From the NCBI RefSeq assembly GCF_030547545.1, contig NZ_JAUOQE010000004.1:1-64000 (forward strand): a stretch of DNA of 64,000 nt, read 5' to 3'. The notes beneath the pieces were generated by a model, which saw only the letters and a program-made list of their open reading frames with translations, did not search any database and was not told where the DNA came from. This DNA comes from Amphritea sp. 1_MG-2023 (GTDB taxonomy: Bacteria > Pseudomonadota > Gammaproteobacteria > Pseudomonadales > Balneatricaceae). Each line of letters opens with the position of its first letter. The stretch's first letter is position 1. A program made the translations under genes and the position numbers. Positions 15,817 through 27,211 of the stretch are shown one piece after another.

Positions 15817-16395
15817 ATGCCATTACCCTCTCCAACAGAACGCAAACGACTCCATACCCGCACCGTCACCTGTGAAGGTTTTAAGCGTGCCGACGGTTTG
15901 TGGGATATTGAAGGCCACCTTAGCGATATCAAAACAGTTCCCATTGAGATCAAGGAGCGCAATAACGGTGTTGTTGAACCCGGCGAGCCTATCCATCTGC
16001 TCGCTATTCGCCTAACAATCGATTTAGAGTTGAATATACTCGATGCCGTAGCCAGTATGGATAACACGCCTTTTCGCCTCTGTCCCTCGATTGCCGATCG
16101 CTACTCATTACTCAGTGGGCTACAGATAGCGCCAGGGTTTACGAAACAGTGTAAAGCACTTTTCAGTGGCGTTCAGGGATGTACTCACCTCCTCGAACTA
16201 CTCGGCCCGATCGCGACCACCGCCTATCAGGCGACCCATCAAGAACGATTAGACAAGGCACGGCAAGATGAAAACCATACGCCGTTTAACCTCAATACCT
16301 GTCATACTTTCGATAGCGCAGGCGAAGTCGTCAAAAAATATTGGCCTCATGCCTATCAGCCTGCAGATCTAATTACTGTCAGTGAGATTGATTAG
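15817..16395 (+). CDS. DUF2889 family protein
   Basis: The 192-residue protein matches DUF2889: LHTRTVTCEGFKRADGLWDI near the N-terminus, DIEGHLSDIK, and CTHLLELLGPIATTAYQA in the second half. No signal peptide or membrane segment is visible. The family's biochemical role is not established. It lies 103 bp after paaX on the same strand, suggesting one aromatic-acid-related unit, but this is inference from position. Confidence 0.8.
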   Translation: MPLPSPTERKRLHTRTVTCEGFKRADGLWDIEGHLSDIKTVPIEIKERNNGVVEPGEPIHLLAIRLTIDLELNILDAVASMDNTPFRLCPSIADRYSLLSGLQIAPGFTKQCKALFSGVQGCTHLLELLGPIATTAYQATHQERLDKARQDENHTPFNLNTCHTFDSAGEVVKKYWPHAYQPADLITVSEID

Positions 16396-16484
16396 CCGAC
16401 CATTCCGCGGCTCGAGCCATCATAAACTCAATCAACGGCTTATCTGCATCCCTTCAATACTGACAAGCTTCAATGATAGGTTGT

Positions 16485-16514
16485 GGCAGGGTATTTCACC
16501 AATACCCTCTGCCC
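16485..16514. repeat. Hairpin in the intergenic region after the DUF2889 gene
   Basis: GGCAGGGTATT-TCACC-AATACCCTCTGCC forms a stem with a small bulge but no T-run. It may end the paaX-DUF2889 transcript weakly. The surrounding 220 bp hold no gene. Confidence 0.35.
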
Positions 16515-16617
16515 GAATAGATGATTAACCGTCAGACCTTATGTACATCCAGAACACCCATGATGCTAATCCGCGAGGCGCAAACTATTGCTACCTAATA
16601 CCGCTGTTTAATCACCG

Positions 16618-17565
16618 TCACAGCAAGCTTAGCCTATGGGTTGACGGCAAGACGATCTCCACCGTTTGTCCATCAATATCCAACGTTAGCGCAGCAGCCT
16701 GCAATAGATGATGTTTCGCACCGAGAATGGCAAAATCCGTCTCATCGAGCCCTTGATCGATGCGTTTAAGATAAAACCTACCTTGATGTGCATAAATTTT
16801 ATCGCCAATCAGCGGATAACCTAGGTAACTCAGCTGAGCCCGAATTTGATGTTTACGGCCGGTCAATAACTGACATTGCAGTAATGCCTGGCCCTCATGT
16901 GTCGCTAACACTCGAAACAAGGTGCTACTCTCGCGGGGCTTAAGGTAGTCATACCGATTAGATACATCAGTATCATCCACCACATAAACCTGACTACGAA
17001 TGGCACTTCCCTGCTTTTCTGATAACTGACATGTCATCTGTTTAGTCTGCCAAGTAGGCACACCGTCAACCCAAGCATGATAAAGCTTTCTCTGTATCAA
17101 CTGATTCAGTCGGGGTTTCCAGCGACGGTCAGCGGCGGCATCTTTAGCCAAGAGAAGAATACCGGCGGTTTCGCTATCCAATCGATGCAGTAAGCGGGCA
17201 TCATAATAACGAGTTTGCCGCTTCACTAGCGAGATCAAGGTGTTATACAGATTACGTGTGGTGCGACTAACAGGCAGATTATGTGGTTTAAAAACAGCCA
17301 TTAACTCACTGTTTTCCCAAAGTAACTCCCAGCTTACATCGACTGAATCTTCGTGATGGTCTGGGAGCATAACGCTCAGCTGTGAAGCATTCTTTAAGCA
17401 TGCGTGTAGTGTCACCGGTTGTCGATCAACGCTCACCAATTCTTGACGACAGAGCTCAGGCAAGCGTGCAAAATCTATCGCAGTCAATCGCGGCTGTAAA
17501 AATTGAGCCACTGACAAGTGATGATCATTCACGACATTAAACAAGAGGTTAAAATGGTCAGACAC
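16618..17565 (-). CDS. RluA-family pseudouridine synthase
   Basis: The protein of about 315 residues has the RluA-family catalytic motif LLHRLDSETAGILLLAKD around residue 140, whose aspartate attacks the target uridine. LLTGRKHQIRAQLSYLGYPLIGDKIY follows in two conserved segments. No S4 domain is evident. The GTG at 17565 is preferred as start because AGGAAGG lies six bases ahead; the longer frame from 17601 begins inside the cysB terminator. The specific rRNA or tRNA target is not clear, and it is not RluC, which is encoded nearby. Confidence 0.85.
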   Translation of the reverse strand: MSDHFNLLFNVVNDHHLSVAQFLQPRLTAIDFARLPELCRQELVSVDRQPVTLHACLKNASQLSVMLPDHHEDSVDVSWELLWENSELMAVFKPHNLPVSRTTRNLYNTLISLVKRQTRYYDARLLHRLDSETAGILLLAKDAAADRRWKPRLNQLIQRKLYHAWVDGVPTWQTKQMTCQLSEKQGSAIRSQVYVVDDTDVSNRYDYLKPRESSTLFRVLATHEGQALLQCQLLTGRKHQIRAQLSYLGYPLIGDKIYAHQGRFYLKRIDQGLDETDFAILGAKHHLLQAAALTLDIDGQTVEIVLPSTHRLSLL

Positions 17566-17602
17566 GCATGACCTTCCTAAACGAAACGAAAGAACTGACA
17601 CC

Positions 17603-17627
17603 TAAAAAAAGCCTCATTAAGAGGCTT
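17603..17627 (-). terminator. Terminator of cysB
   Basis: On the minus strand AAGCCTC-TTAAT-GAGGCTT is followed by a run of T's, directly after the cysB stop. Confidence 0.8.
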
Positions 17628-17645
17628 GATCAGGGTCAACAAGAA

Positions 17646-18620
<975 letters not shown>

Positions 18621-18715
18621 TTATGCCCCCAAGAATACAAAAAACCTAACGTTAATAACTTTTAATTATAACACTGATCTGGTTTTCTAAAACCCATTCG
18701 CTATCAACGACTCAA

Positions 18716-19822
18716 TTAAGCCAAGCGATTACGCAGTTTACGAATTTCCTCTTCGTAACTGTTAATTTTTTTCTCCATGGAGGCTAAGCGAGCAGTTGCA
18801 CGCATTGCCTCTTCGGTTTTATCTTTCACCTGACCACGCAACATATTTTCCCGTCGAGAGGCATCATTCAACGTCAGCATATGCTTCTGATTCGTGCGCT
18901 GCAGTTCGTCTTTCATTTCATCGACCTTGCCCTCAAGCCGCTTACAACGATTCTGTTCCGATAACAGTGATCCGCTCAGTTGGCTTTTTTCTCTGCCCGA
19001 CTGACTTTCTTCACTCTTGAAACGTTTAAGTTCGGTTTCTAGGGTTTTAATCTGAGTCGCGGAGGTATCTAACTTGACATCTTTCTTCGCCAATGAGGCC
19101 TGAAGATTATGAATATCCTTGGTTAAGGCTGACTCTTTACGGCCACATTCATCGCGGAATTTTTCCAATGCATTCCGATAATAACGGGTATCCGCTTCGG
19201 CTTTAGCCACCTGATCAAGACCATGACGCTGCTCTTCAATGATGCGCTGATCAAAAGTCCGCTTCGCATCATCTATTTTTTTCTGCAGCAGGTTGAGTTC
19301 CTGCTCGACATTCAACCGCCGCTGTTCTTCAGACTTCTGTGCTGTGGTCGCCGCCGTTAAGTTAATTTTCAATACCGAAATTTCAGCTTCTAACACCTGA
19401 ATCTGATGCTTTTCCTGTTCAAGCTGCTGTTTTAGATCACGTACCTGCTGATCCATTTCCGCTTGCTGACTTTGCACCTTAAACAGCTCAGTCTCAGAAT
19501 GACGTCGAGCATCTTCACTGGCCAACTGCTGAAACTGCTTATCCGTCGACATAGCCGACTGCGCTTCCTGCACGGCATGCTGCCATAAAGACTCAAAACT
19601 ATGCACTAATGATTCCGGTAGCCCTGGAATCTTTACCGTGGTATCTCCCAACATCCGCATACGATCGGGTAATACACTCCACCACTGTTCGAGCAAAACC
19701 GTGACTTGGCTCTCTGCAGCACCAAAAATATTGCTCAATTCAGTCACATCAGGTGCTTTGCCACTTTTCAGCATGGCATCTGCTTCTTTATTAAATTCTT
19801 CAGTATTAATCTGTTGACTCAT
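18716..19822 (-). CDS. KfrA-like DNA-binding coiled-coil protein
   Basis: The 368-residue protein has an N-terminal KfrA-type domain in residues 1-60 (FNKEADAMLKSGKAPDVTEL, then LLEQWWSVLPDRM). An uninterrupted coiled coil follows from about residue 85 to the end, rich in Q, E, K and R. Plasmid KfrA proteins bind DNA and form filaments that help segregation; chromosomal copies are less studied. The start at 19822 is chosen because AAGG lies just upstream; a longer frame would overlap rluC by 14 bp. It follows rluC with a 22-bp gap and is probably co-transcribed with it. Confidence 0.75.
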   Translation of the reverse strand: MSQQINTEEFNKEADAMLKSGKAPDVTELSNIFGAAESQVTVLLEQWWSVLPDRMRMLGDTTVKIPGLPESLVHSFESLWQHAVQEAQSAMSTDKQFQQLASEDARRHSETELFKVQSQQAEMDQQVRDLKQQLEQEKHQIQVLEAEISVLKINLTAATTAQKSEEQRRLNVEQELNLLQKKIDDAKRTFDQRIIEEQRHGLDQVAKAEADTRYYRNALEKFRDECGRKESALTKDIHNLQASLAKKDVKLDTSATQIKTLETELKRFKSEESQSGREKSQLSGSLLSEQNRCKRLEGKVDEMKDELQRTNQKHMLTLNDASRRENMLRGQVKDKTEEAMRATARLASMEKKINSYEEEIRKLRNRLA

Positions 19823-19844
19823 CAATAACGCCTTACTGGGCCGT

Positions 19845-20813
19845 TCACTGCCCATCAATTTTTTGCAACTGTTTCAGACCTTTTTCCAACTCATCCCCTA
19901 AGGGTGCGTGGAAAATCTTTCTACCGCCGGAAGGTAACGGCACACGCAGCTCTGCCGCATGCAGAAACAAACGTCGAATACCGTAACTTTTCATTTCTCG
20001 ATTAACCGAGTCAGTACCATATTTATCATCGCCAATAATCGGATGACCCGCAAACTGACAATGTACTCGAATCTGATGCGTACGTCCGGTAATCGGTCGG
20101 GCTTCAACCAGAGTGACAAAATTACCAAACCGCTGCAGCACTTTATATTCAGTCAACGATGGCTTACCCAACGGATGAGCTTTTACTACACGCTCACCGG
20201 ATTTAAGTTCGTTTTTCTGCAACGGGGCGTCCACTTTGGTTTTTCGCGCCGACCACTTCCCTTCCACCAATGCGTGGTAGATTTTAGTAATCTGCTTCGC
20301 TTGCAGTGCTGCATGAAGAAACCGCAACGCACTGCGCTTCTTGGCAACCATAATGCAACCCGAAGTATCACGGTCTAGGCGATGCACCAACTCAAGAAAC
20401 TTCGCCTCAGGACGCATCTGACGAATCGTTTCAATCAAACCTAAACTGATACCGCTACCACCGTGTACGGCTAAGCCTGATGGCTTATTCAGCACCATCA
20501 GATCGTTATCCTCAAACAGGATAGAGCGCTCGACCAGCTCCCGCAGGTTACTACTCACCACGGCTTGCGGCTTTTCAGCACTTAACCTCACGGGTGGCAC
20601 TCGCACCAAATCACCATCTTGCAGACGGTAATCAGGCTTGATTCTCTTTTTATTAACCCGCACCTCACCTTTGCGTAAAATGCGATAAATCAATGTTTTA
20701 GGGGCACCTTTCAAACGTGTGCGCAGGAAATTATCTATTCGCTGCCCAGCCAGCTCTGAATCAATTTCAAACCATTGCACAGCCGGGACAGATTGCTTTG
20801 TTTCTTCTGACAT
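19845..20813 (-). CDS. rluC: RluC, 23S rRNA pseudouridine synthase
   Basis: The 322-residue protein starts with an S4 RNA-binding domain ([20 protein letters not shown], then [20 protein letters not shown]) and has the catalytic [18 protein letters not shown] around residue 140. [20 protein letters not shown] follows. Length, domains and the divergent position beside rne match RluC, which modifies uridines 955, 2504 and 2580 of 23S rRNA. The start is ATG at 20813, with the 500-bp rne leader region upstream. Confidence 0.93.
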   Translation of the reverse strand: MSEETKQSVPAVQWFEIDSELAGQRIDNFLRTRLKGAPKTLIYRILRKGEVRVNKKRIKPDYRLQDGDLVRVPPVRLSAEKPQAVVSSNLRELVERSILFEDNDLMVLNKPSGLAVHGGSGISLGLIETIRQMRPEAKFLELVHRLDRDTSGCIMVAKKRSALRFLHAALQAKQITKIYHALVEGKWSARKTKVDAPLQKNELKSGERVVKAHPLGKPSLTEYKVLQRFGNFVTLVEARPITGRTHQIRVHCQFAGHPIIGDDKYGTDSVNREMKSYGIRRLFLHAAELRVPLPSGGRKIFHAPLGDELEKGLKQLQKIDGQ

Positions 20814-21314
20814 ATTAATGGGATATCGGACCTTTCGATTGATGCTATCTATTTAAGCTGCTATATTCTAGCGCTGCTGCGGGCAGTTGGCTTTAGCTAA
20901 TTTGAAATTCCCCGTTTTTTTGCCATTTAGTACTAAAAACCAAGCAAATAACGGGTATGAATCCCTCGTACAGCATCCATTTAAAGAGAATTACTACGTA
21001 TTTCATCCTGCTGACAACGCCCTGAATGGCAAAACCAGTTGGAGGTGTAGATGTCAGTTGCCCAGAACCTGCCAATATGTACACGGCAGCCACAACCCGA
21101 TCAGACTCACTATAAGCAGTCGATACGAGGCAACTGTTTCCTGCACCGTCGATAAGATCAAGCTACCTAACGCGGTAGCCTGACATTAAGTTGAACACCA
21201 AAGTCGTTACGAAGACTTTGTTTTGCGTGCCCGTTGATTTGATTGCAGGCACCTCTCTGTGTGGCTACCGGCTAGATGAAGTGCGTTAGTGTTATAAGAG
21301 AACGCTAACAAACA
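20814..21314 (+). promoter_or_regulatory. Long rne leader and divergent rluC promoter region
   Basis: About 500 bp separate rluC and rne with no credible gene. In enterobacteria the rne mRNA has a roughly 360-nt leader with stem-loops that RNase E cleaves to control its own level, and this region has room for the same. The imperfect inverted segments CAAAGTC / GACTTTG (21198-21220) would form a hairpin near the start. No clear -35/-10 pair was identified. Confidence 0.4.
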
Positions 21315-24300
21315 ATGAAAAGAATGCTAATTAATGCAACTCAACAAGAAGAGTTGCGCGTTGCGCTGGTAGACGGACAACGCCTTTACGATCTAGATAT
21401 CGAATCTAGCTCACGCGAACAGAAAAAAGCCAACATCTACAAGGGCAAAATCACGCGGGTTGAACCCAGCTTAGAAGCGGCTTTTGTTGAATATGGCTCC
21501 GAACGTCATGGCTTTCTTCCCCTTAAAGAGATCTCCCGCGAATACTTCAAGAAAGGCTCCGATAAAGGCGGCCGGCCAAATATTAAAGAAGTTATCGCTG
21601 AAGGCACTGAAGTCATTGTTCAGGTTGATAAAGAGGAACGCGGCAATAAAGGCGCTGCGCTAACCACCTTCATCAGCCTAGCTGGACGATATTTAGTCCT
21701 GATGCCTAACAATCCTCGCGCCGGCGGCATCTCTCGCCGTATCGAAGGCGAAGATCGTAAACAACTCAAAGAAGCGCTCGACGGTGTCACCATCCCCCCT
21801 AAAACGGGTGCTATCGTGCGCACCGCCGGTATCGGCCGCACCTCTGAGGAGCTTCAATGGGATCTCGATTACCTTATGACGCTGTGGGATGCGATCACCG
21901 GTGCCGCTGAAGAACGTCGTTCACCTTTCCTTATCTACCAGGAAAGTAATGTCGTTATCCGCGCCATTCGTGACTATTTACGGCAAGATATCGGCGAAGT
22001 TCTTATTGATAAGCCCGAAGTTTATCAAGAAGCCATGAACTTCGTGCAGCAGGTTATGCCGAGCTATCTCAATAAAATCAAACTGTATGACGAAGCGATT
22101 CCGCTCTTCAATCGCTTCCAAATTGAAAGTCAGATTGAAACCGCCTTCCAGCGTGAAGTACACCTACCTTCTGGCGGTTCAGTGGTCATAGACCCAACGG
22201 AAGCGCTAGTGTCTATCGATATCAACTCCGCCCGGGCAACTCGCGGTAGCGATATCGAAGAAACCGCACTACAGACCAACCTGGAAGCCGCTGACGAAAT
22301 CTCACGTCAACTACGGCTGCGTGATATCGGTGGCTTGATCGTTATCGACTTTATCGATATGACGCCGATCAAAAATCAGCGCGAAGTTGAAAATCGGATG
22401 CGCGATGCACTTAAAGTCGATCGTGCCAGAGTTCAGTTGGGCCGCATTTCTCGTTTCGGACTGATGGAGATGTCTCGTCAACGCCTGCGTCCTTCGCTGA
22501 TTGAAAGCCGCGGCGCGGTCTGTCCACGTTGTAATGGCCAAGGCACTGTGCGCGATACGGAATCACTGGCGCTGTCTATTTTGCGCCTCATCGAAGAGGA
22601 ATCATCGAAAGATCGTACCGCTCAAATTCGCGCAATACTACCGGTCTCTGTGGCTACGTTCTTGCTCAACGAAAAGCGTAATGAAGTTCACGAAGTTGAA
22701 GTTCGTCATCGCGTCCGCGTTGTTATCGTGCCCAATCCCAATATGGAAACGCCGCATTATGAAGTTGTGCGTCTGCGGGATGACCATACGGTAATCAATA
22801 CCAATGATGCTAGCTATACGCTTCAACCTGAGCCTGTAGAAGAGCTAAAAGTAGAAACATCTCAACCTCAGCCTGTCAGAGAACGTGCTGCCGTTAGCAC
22901 CGTTGCGCCGGCGACTCCGGCTCCCGCAGCACAAGCACCGCAGCCTGCACCAACGCCGGTTCAGCCGGTCACAACGCCCTCTCTAACCAGTCGCATCTTC
23001 AGCGTCCTTGGAGGCTTGTTCGGTCATTCCGATAACGCTCAAGAAACCGCCCGACTCGAGCAGGAAAAAGCCAAGCTCGAACAGGAACAAGAAGAGCGCA
23101 ATAAAAAGCAGCGCGGTCGTAATCGCAACAATAACCGCCGTGATCGCAACCGCAATCAACGCCGAGACAGCGATAAGATCATCGACAACTTGTCTGACAC
23201 CACAGAAGCCAAAGAGTCGAAAGAAACGTCAGAGCGTGACACCGCTAGCGAAGATAGCGGACGTAGTCGTTCACGTAATCGTCGCCGTAACGAACGCAAC
23301 CGCTCGTCACAGAAAGATCAGAGCGATGATAAAAACAAAACTCAACAAACGCGGCCTGAGAAAAACGCTGAGAAAAGCCCTGAAGCAAGCTCCGCGACAG
23401 AGCAAAACGAAGATGGACGCGCACGCGGTGAACGCCGTCGTGGACGTCGTCGTCGTGGCGAACGTAGCGGTAAGCGTACGGCCGATAGCAACAACACTGA
23501 GAACACCGAACTATTGGCACCCGCTGACACCAACACGGTAACCGCCGTAGCAGAAACAGCGACTCAAGCGCCAAAGGAAAGTGACGACAGTAGCCTTGCT
23601 GCCGACAAGCCCGCCAGCAAAGCCAACAAAAAAACCGACGAAGCCCCTCGCAAACGCCGTCAGCGTCGTCGCGGGCCCAAGTCTGAAAACAAAACTTCGG
23701 CCGAGACTAAGCCTACTGATGATAAAGCCGCCGCTGAAGTAACAACCGACGTCGCCGCAAAAGCACCCGTAGAAGCCACAGTCGAAGCAGAGACAGCCAC
23801 GCATACCGTCGACGCAGCCAACGAGGTTAAAGCGTCAAGTGCTGCAACACCGGTCACGGACGTCAACGCGACCAACACGCACTCTACTGAAACCAACAGC
23901 ACCGCAGAAAGCGACATCAAGCCTACAGAGGCAAGTAACACTGCCGCTGAAGTCGTCACGGAGAACGCCCCTAAAGCCGTCGCTGCAGAACAACCAGCGT
24001 CTCAGGCGGCCGCGCCCACAGAGATCGTTAAAGCCGATACGTCAGTGGCCGCAGCAATCTCAGAGACACCTGAAGAGGTCGCGCCGAAGGCAGAAGTATC
24101 GACAGCTGAACCTTCTACAGTAGAACCTTCTACAGTAGAACCTGCGCCAGTTGAACCTGCGCCAGTTGAACCTGCGCCAGTAGAATCTGCGCCAGTAGAA
24201 TCTGCGCCCGCAGAATCGACTGCCGTAGAATCCGTGACAGCAGTAACTCAGCCAACGGTAGCAGCAGAAGAAAGCCGCTCTCCCGAGACTGAGACCGCCG

Positions 24301-24566
24301 TTGAAAAGCCCGCGGCGGCAGCACCGACTCCAACCACGGGTCGCCGTGTTCGCAAACGCCCTGATCTGACTGCGCCGACCGTTGCCCCTGAGGAAGTGAT
24401 GACCGCTCGTCCTCGTCGTGAAGCACCACCGGCAAATACTGCCGCAGAGCCTGCTGCTCGGAAACGTCGTCAGCGTCGCGCGCCAAACGATCCTCGCCGA
24501 CAAGCCAATGATGCCGCGGCAACATCGGCAGCTGCCAGCGACACTCAGGAACACAGCGAGCACTAA
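21315..24566 (+). CDS. rne: RNase E, essential endoribonuclease and degradosome scaffold
   Basis: The 1083-residue protein starts [20 protein letters not shown]. It has an S1 domain at about residues 35-120, the catalytic core with metal-binding aspartates in [11 protein letters not shown] (near 302) and VIDFIDM (near 345), and the zinc link CPRCNGQG near residues 403-410. After about residue 520 the C-terminal half is disordered, with arginine-rich RNA-binding stretches ([29 protein letters not shown]) and an alanine/proline/glutamate-rich part. A nine-unit 15-bp tandem repeat lies at 24105-24239. A terminator follows directly. It would process rRNA and tRNA precursors and start mRNA decay. 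Confidence 0.96.
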   Translation: MKRMLINATQQEELRVALVDGQRLYDLDIESSSREQKKANIYKGKITRVEPSLEAAFVEYGSERHGFLPLKEISREYFKKGSDKGGRPNIKEVIAEGTEVIVQVDKEERGNKGAALTTFISLAGRYLVLMPNNPRAGGISRRIEGEDRKQLKEALDGVTIPPKTGAIVRTAGIGRTSEELQWDLDYLMTLWDAITGAAEERRSPFLIYQESNVVIRAIRDYLRQDIGEVLIDKPEVYQEAMNFVQQVMPSYLNKIKLYDEAIPLFNRFQIESQIETAFQREVHLPSGGSVVIDPTEALVSIDINSARATRGSDIEETALQTNLEAADEISRQLRLRDIGGLIVIDFIDMTPIKNQREVENRMRDALKVDRARVQLGRISRFGLMEMSRQRLRPSLIESRGAVCPRCNGQGTVRDTESLALSILRLIEEESSKDRTAQIRAILPVSVATFLLNEKRNEVHEVEVRHRVRVVIVPNPNMETPHYEVVRLRDDHTVINTNDASYTLQPEPVEELKVETSQPQPVRERAAVSTVAPATPAPAAQAPQPAPTPVQPVTTPSLTSRIFSVLGGLFGHSDNAQETARLEQEKAKLEQEQEERNKKQRGRNRNNNRRDRNRNQRRDSDKIIDNLSDTTEAKESKETSERDTASEDSGRSRSRNRRRNERNRSSQKDQSDDKNKTQQTRPEKNAEKSPEASSATEQNEDGRARGERRRGRRRRGERSGKRTADSNNTENTELLAPADTNTVTAVAETATQAPKESDDSSLAADKPASKANKKTDEAPRKRRQRRRGPKSENKTSAETKPTDDKAAAEVTTDVAAKAPVEATVEAETATHTVDAANEVKASSAATPVTDVNATNTHSTETNSTAESDIKPTEASNTAAEVVTENAPKAVAAEQPASQAAAPTEIVKADTSVAAAISETPEEVAPKAEVSTAEPSTVEPSTVEPAPVEPAPVEPAPVESAPVESAPAESTAVESVTAVTQPTVAAEESRSPETETAVEKPAAAAPTPTTGRRVRKRPDLTAPTVAPEEVMTARPRREAPPANTAAEPAARKRRQRRAPNDPRRQANDAAATSAAASDTQEHSEH
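24105..24239 (+). repeat. Nine tandem 15-bp units in the rne C-terminal region
   Basis: Units such as GTAGAACCTGCGCCA repeat every 15 bp and encode the five-residue module VEPAP or VESAP. The frame is preserved, so copy-number change would only lengthen or shorten the disordered scaffold arm. Confidence 0.85.
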
Positions 24567-24586
24567 GCGCTGAAATCTGCACCACT

Positions 24587-24614
24587 AAAGCACCCGATAC
24601 GGGTGCTTTTTTTT
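24587..24614 (+). terminator. Terminator of rne
   Basis: AAAGCACCC-GATAC-GGGTGCTTTTTTTT is a classic stem and T-run 20 bp after the rne stop. Confidence 0.9.
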
Positions 24615-24797
24615 GCCTCTCTTTTGATAACCGCAGTTCAATGATAACGGCTTGATGCTAATGCCTTAGTACGTCGAGCAAATCCCGCCATCTGACCGGC
24701 AGATCGCTCAGCAGCTTCACCTCGTCGAAGCAGCAAGGGCGCTCGAGTGAAATATCGCTAACTTATTTCAGCGAGCCAAGCTCAATAAAAAAGCAAA

Positions 24798-24823
24798 AAA
24801 AGCCGCGAAACATAGCGCGGCTT
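24798..24823 (-). terminator. Terminator of the murB operon
   Basis: On the minus strand AAAGCCGCG-CTATGTTT-CGCGGCTTTTTTT lies about 105 bp beyond the murB stop. The bases between 24615 and 24797 hold nothing recognisable. Confidence 0.85.
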
Positions 24824-24929
24824 TGATCATCGACGACTCTTATGACAAGCTTGATGACATTCTTTATCACAACCTTGATCACAATCTATATAAAAACGTT
24901 ACTTAAGCCCTATCAGCAAGTCTCAACCA

Positions 24930-25955
24930 TTAGGGATAGCAGCGCGGCTCGATCTCCAACATAATGCCAAACTGCTGATAGACATCCGCCTGAATCGCAC
25001 CGGCCAGCTCAATAATATCCATACCGCTAGCAGCACCGTAATTCACCAACACCAACGCTTGCTGACTATAGACGCCGGCATCCCCTTGCCGGAACCCCTT
25101 CCACCCCTGTCGATCGATCAACCAGCCGGCCGCCAGCTTGCAATAACCCGGTCGATCGGCAAACACCACCATCTCAGGATAATCAGCCTTTAACTGCTCA
25201 ACTTTGGCAGCCGGCAGCACTGGGTTTTTAAAAAAGCTGCCCGCATTACCTAACTGTGCCGGCTGCGGCAACTTAGCTTGACGGATATCACTGATGAGAT
25301 CACTCAATTGCAATGGTTCAGGCGAGTGTATATGGCGGGCTTTAAGTTGCGCCTCAATACCGCCATAGTGCAACACGGGATTAAACTCACGACTTAAGGT
25401 AAAGGTGACCGCGGTGATCAGATAGCGACCCGGAAAACGCGTTTTAAACAGACTATCACGATAGCCAAACTGACACTCATCGGCCGTAAAAACAACCGAC
25501 TCTCCCGTTTCAAGATCAAAGGCATCCAGAAAGCTCATGCAGTCTTTAAGCTCGACACCATAAGCGCCGATATTCTGTATCGGGGCAGCCCCAACGGTAC
25601 CCGGAATCAAGGATAGATTTTCAAGGCCATAACCGCCCTGCTCTAAGGTCCAGCGCACAAAGGCATGCCATTCCTCGCCAGCCCCAGCAGTGACACTGAC
25701 CGTGCCATCCGCTTGATCTTGCATCTGCAGCCCCTGAATGCGGTTAAGCACCACCAATTGATTCAAATCGGCCGTGAGCACCAGATTACTACCCCCACCA
25801 ACAAACAACACAGGGAGTTTAGTCCGCGCAATAAAGTCACGTATCGCTGGTAACTGCCCGGCATCTTCCAATACGGCAAAATAGCGAGCAGACACATCAA
25901 AACCAAAACTGTTATACGGTTTAAGAGAGATATTTTCTTGAAACTCAATACTCAT
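24930..25955 (-). CDS. murB: MurB, UDP-N-acetylenolpyruvoylglucosamine reductase
   Basis: The 341-residue type I enzyme has the FAD-binding segments FVGGGSNLVLTAD (residues 50-62) and IPGTVGAAPIQNIGAYGVE, with YRDSLFK supplying the catalytic arginine. The proton-donor serine lies in NAGSFFKNP and the final glutamate in EIEPRCYP. It completes UDP-MurNAc synthesis in the cytoplasm for peptidoglycan. The start overlaps the phosphatase gene upstream by four bases. It is the last gene of the kdsB-containing operon. Confidence 0.95.
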   Translation of the reverse strand: MSIEFQENISLKPYNSFGFDVSARYFAVLEDAGQLPAIRDFIARTKLPVLFVGGGSNLVLTADLNQLVVLNRIQGLQMQDQADGTVSVTAGAGEEWHAFVRWTLEQGGYGLENLSLIPGTVGAAPIQNIGAYGVELKDCMSFLDAFDLETGESVVFTADECQFGYRDSLFKTRFPGRYLITAVTFTLSREFNPVLHYGGIEAQLKARHIHSPEPLQLSDLISDIRQAKLPQPAQLGNAGSFFKNPVLPAAKVEQLKADYPEMVVFADRPGYCKLAAGWLIDRQGWKGFRQGDAGVYSQQALVLVNYGAASGMDIIELAGAIQADVYQQFGIMLEIEPRCYP

Positions 25956-26425
25956 TGATTAAGCTCTGCCGCAATACGATCCAACAACGCTTCAGAGGCC
26001 GCCTCAACCAGATCAAGCACATGATCAAACCCCGCAGGACCGCCGTAGTATGGATCAGGCACTTCACGTTCGGATAACGCCGTCAGCGGCAAGAACAGTC
26101 CAAGATAGCCCTTAAAGTCAGCCGGACAGATCGATTTGAGCTCGTTCAGGTTCTCATTATCCATGGCGATAATAAAATCATAATGTTCAAAATCTGCCAC
26201 CACCGCCTGTCGCGCGCGTAAATCACTTAAATCAACACCACGCTTTAAGGCCGCCGAGGCGGCTCGATGATCGGGCGGATTGCCCACATGATAAGCCGCC
26301 GTACCAGCGGAATCGATCTCCACCAGATGCGCCATACCTCTACGCTCGACTAATGTACGAAACACACCGTGCGCGGTTGGTGAACGACAAATATTCCCCA
26401 AGCAAACAAAAAGAACCCGTTTCAT
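25952..26425 (-). CDS. Low-molecular-weight protein tyrosine phosphatase
   Basis: The 157-residue protein has the CX5R active site VCLGNICRSPTA at residues 7-18 (Cys8, Arg14) and the general-acid aspartate in VPDPYYGG near residue 125. The same gene order (kdsB, phosphatase, murB) is found in Pseudomonas, so it is a long-standing member of this envelope operon, but no kinase partner is visible here. It overlaps murB by four bases and follows kdsB by 16 bp. Confidence 0.92.
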   Translation of the reverse strand: MKRVLFVCLGNICRSPTAHGVFRTLVERRGMAHLVEIDSAGTAAYHVGNPPDHRAASAALKRGVDLSDLRARQAVVADFEHYDFIIAMDNENLNELKSICPADFKGYLGLFLPLTALSEREVPDPYYGGPAGFDHVLDLVEAASEALLDRIAAELNQ

Positions 26426-26441
26426 AGTCTTCTCCAGCTAA

Positions 26442-27206
26442 TTAGCTTTCAAAAAGATGGCGAATCCGTTCAAGATCTTCAGGGGTATCGACACCGGCAG
26501 GCGGCAGTTCATCCGCCTCTTCGACATGGATAATGGCGCCATTCCACATCGCCCGTAACTGCTCAAGACATTCTGTCTCTTCAACTGGTGCGGGGGACCA
26601 CTGAACAAAATCATTTAGCAATTTAACTCGGTAGGCATAAATACCAATATGACGCTGAAAGTTAACGCCTTCAGGCATCACTTGCTGACTCGCCGCCGTC
26701 TTAAAGGCATCGCGCGGCCATGGTATCGGCGCACGACTAAAATACATTGCACGTCCCTGATTATCCGCGACAACCTTGACAACATTGGGATTATAAACCG
26801 ATTCAATATCATTGATAGGTTCACACAAGGTTGCAATACTCGCCTCAGGTACCGCACTGAGATTATGCGCCACCTGATTAATAATGCGGGGCGGAATCAA
26901 AGGCTCATCCCCCTGCACGTTGACAACAATATCATCGGCATAGAAACCAAGCGAGTGAACCACCTCTTGTAAACGATCGGTACCGGACAGGTGCGCGGCA
27001 GACGTCATACAGACTTCTGCACCAAAACCAATCGCCATATCGGCGATACGCTGATCATCTGTGGCGATAATAATCCGCTGCGCCTCACTTTGAATCGCGC
27101 GTTCGTAAACATGCTGAATCATCGGCTTACCGGCGATATCGGCTAACGGTTTACCTGGAAAACGAGAAGACCCAAAGCGCGCGGGTATAACAACAGAAAA
27201 AGCCAT
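26442..27206 (-). CDS. kdsB: KdsB, CMP-KDO synthetase
   Basis: The 254-residue protein begins with the nucleotidyltransferase motif [32 protein letters not shown] near residue 97 is a conserved substrate- and metal-contacting segment. It activates 3-deoxy-manno-octulosonate with CTP for lipid A core assembly. The operon also has lpxK, so KDO activation and lipid A phosphorylation are co-expressed. Length matches E. coli KdsB (248). Confidence 0.95.
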   Translation of the reverse strand: MAFSVVIPARFGSSRFPGKPLADIAGKPMIQHVYERAIQSEAQRIIIATDDQRIADMAIGFGAEVCMTSAAHLSGTDRLQEVVHSLGFYADDIVVNVQGDEPLIPPRIINQVAHNLSAVPEASIATLCEPINDIESVYNPNVVKVVADNQGRAMYFSRAPIPWPRDAFKTAASQQVMPEGVNFQRHIGIYAYRVKLLNDFVQWSPAPVEETECLEQLRAMWNGAIIHVEEADELPPAGVDTPEDLERIRHLFES

Positions 27207-27211
27207 AATAG

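Noticed and set aside
24105-24239. Regular 15-bp repeat that might be taken for a CRISPR array
   Set aside because: Units are contiguous with no spacers and keep the rne reading frame.
23008-24585. Long open frames on both strands across the rne C-terminal region
   Set aside because: They are by-products of the repetitive, stop-poor codon use of RNase E's disordered arm and have arginine- or serine-rich compositions with no family match.
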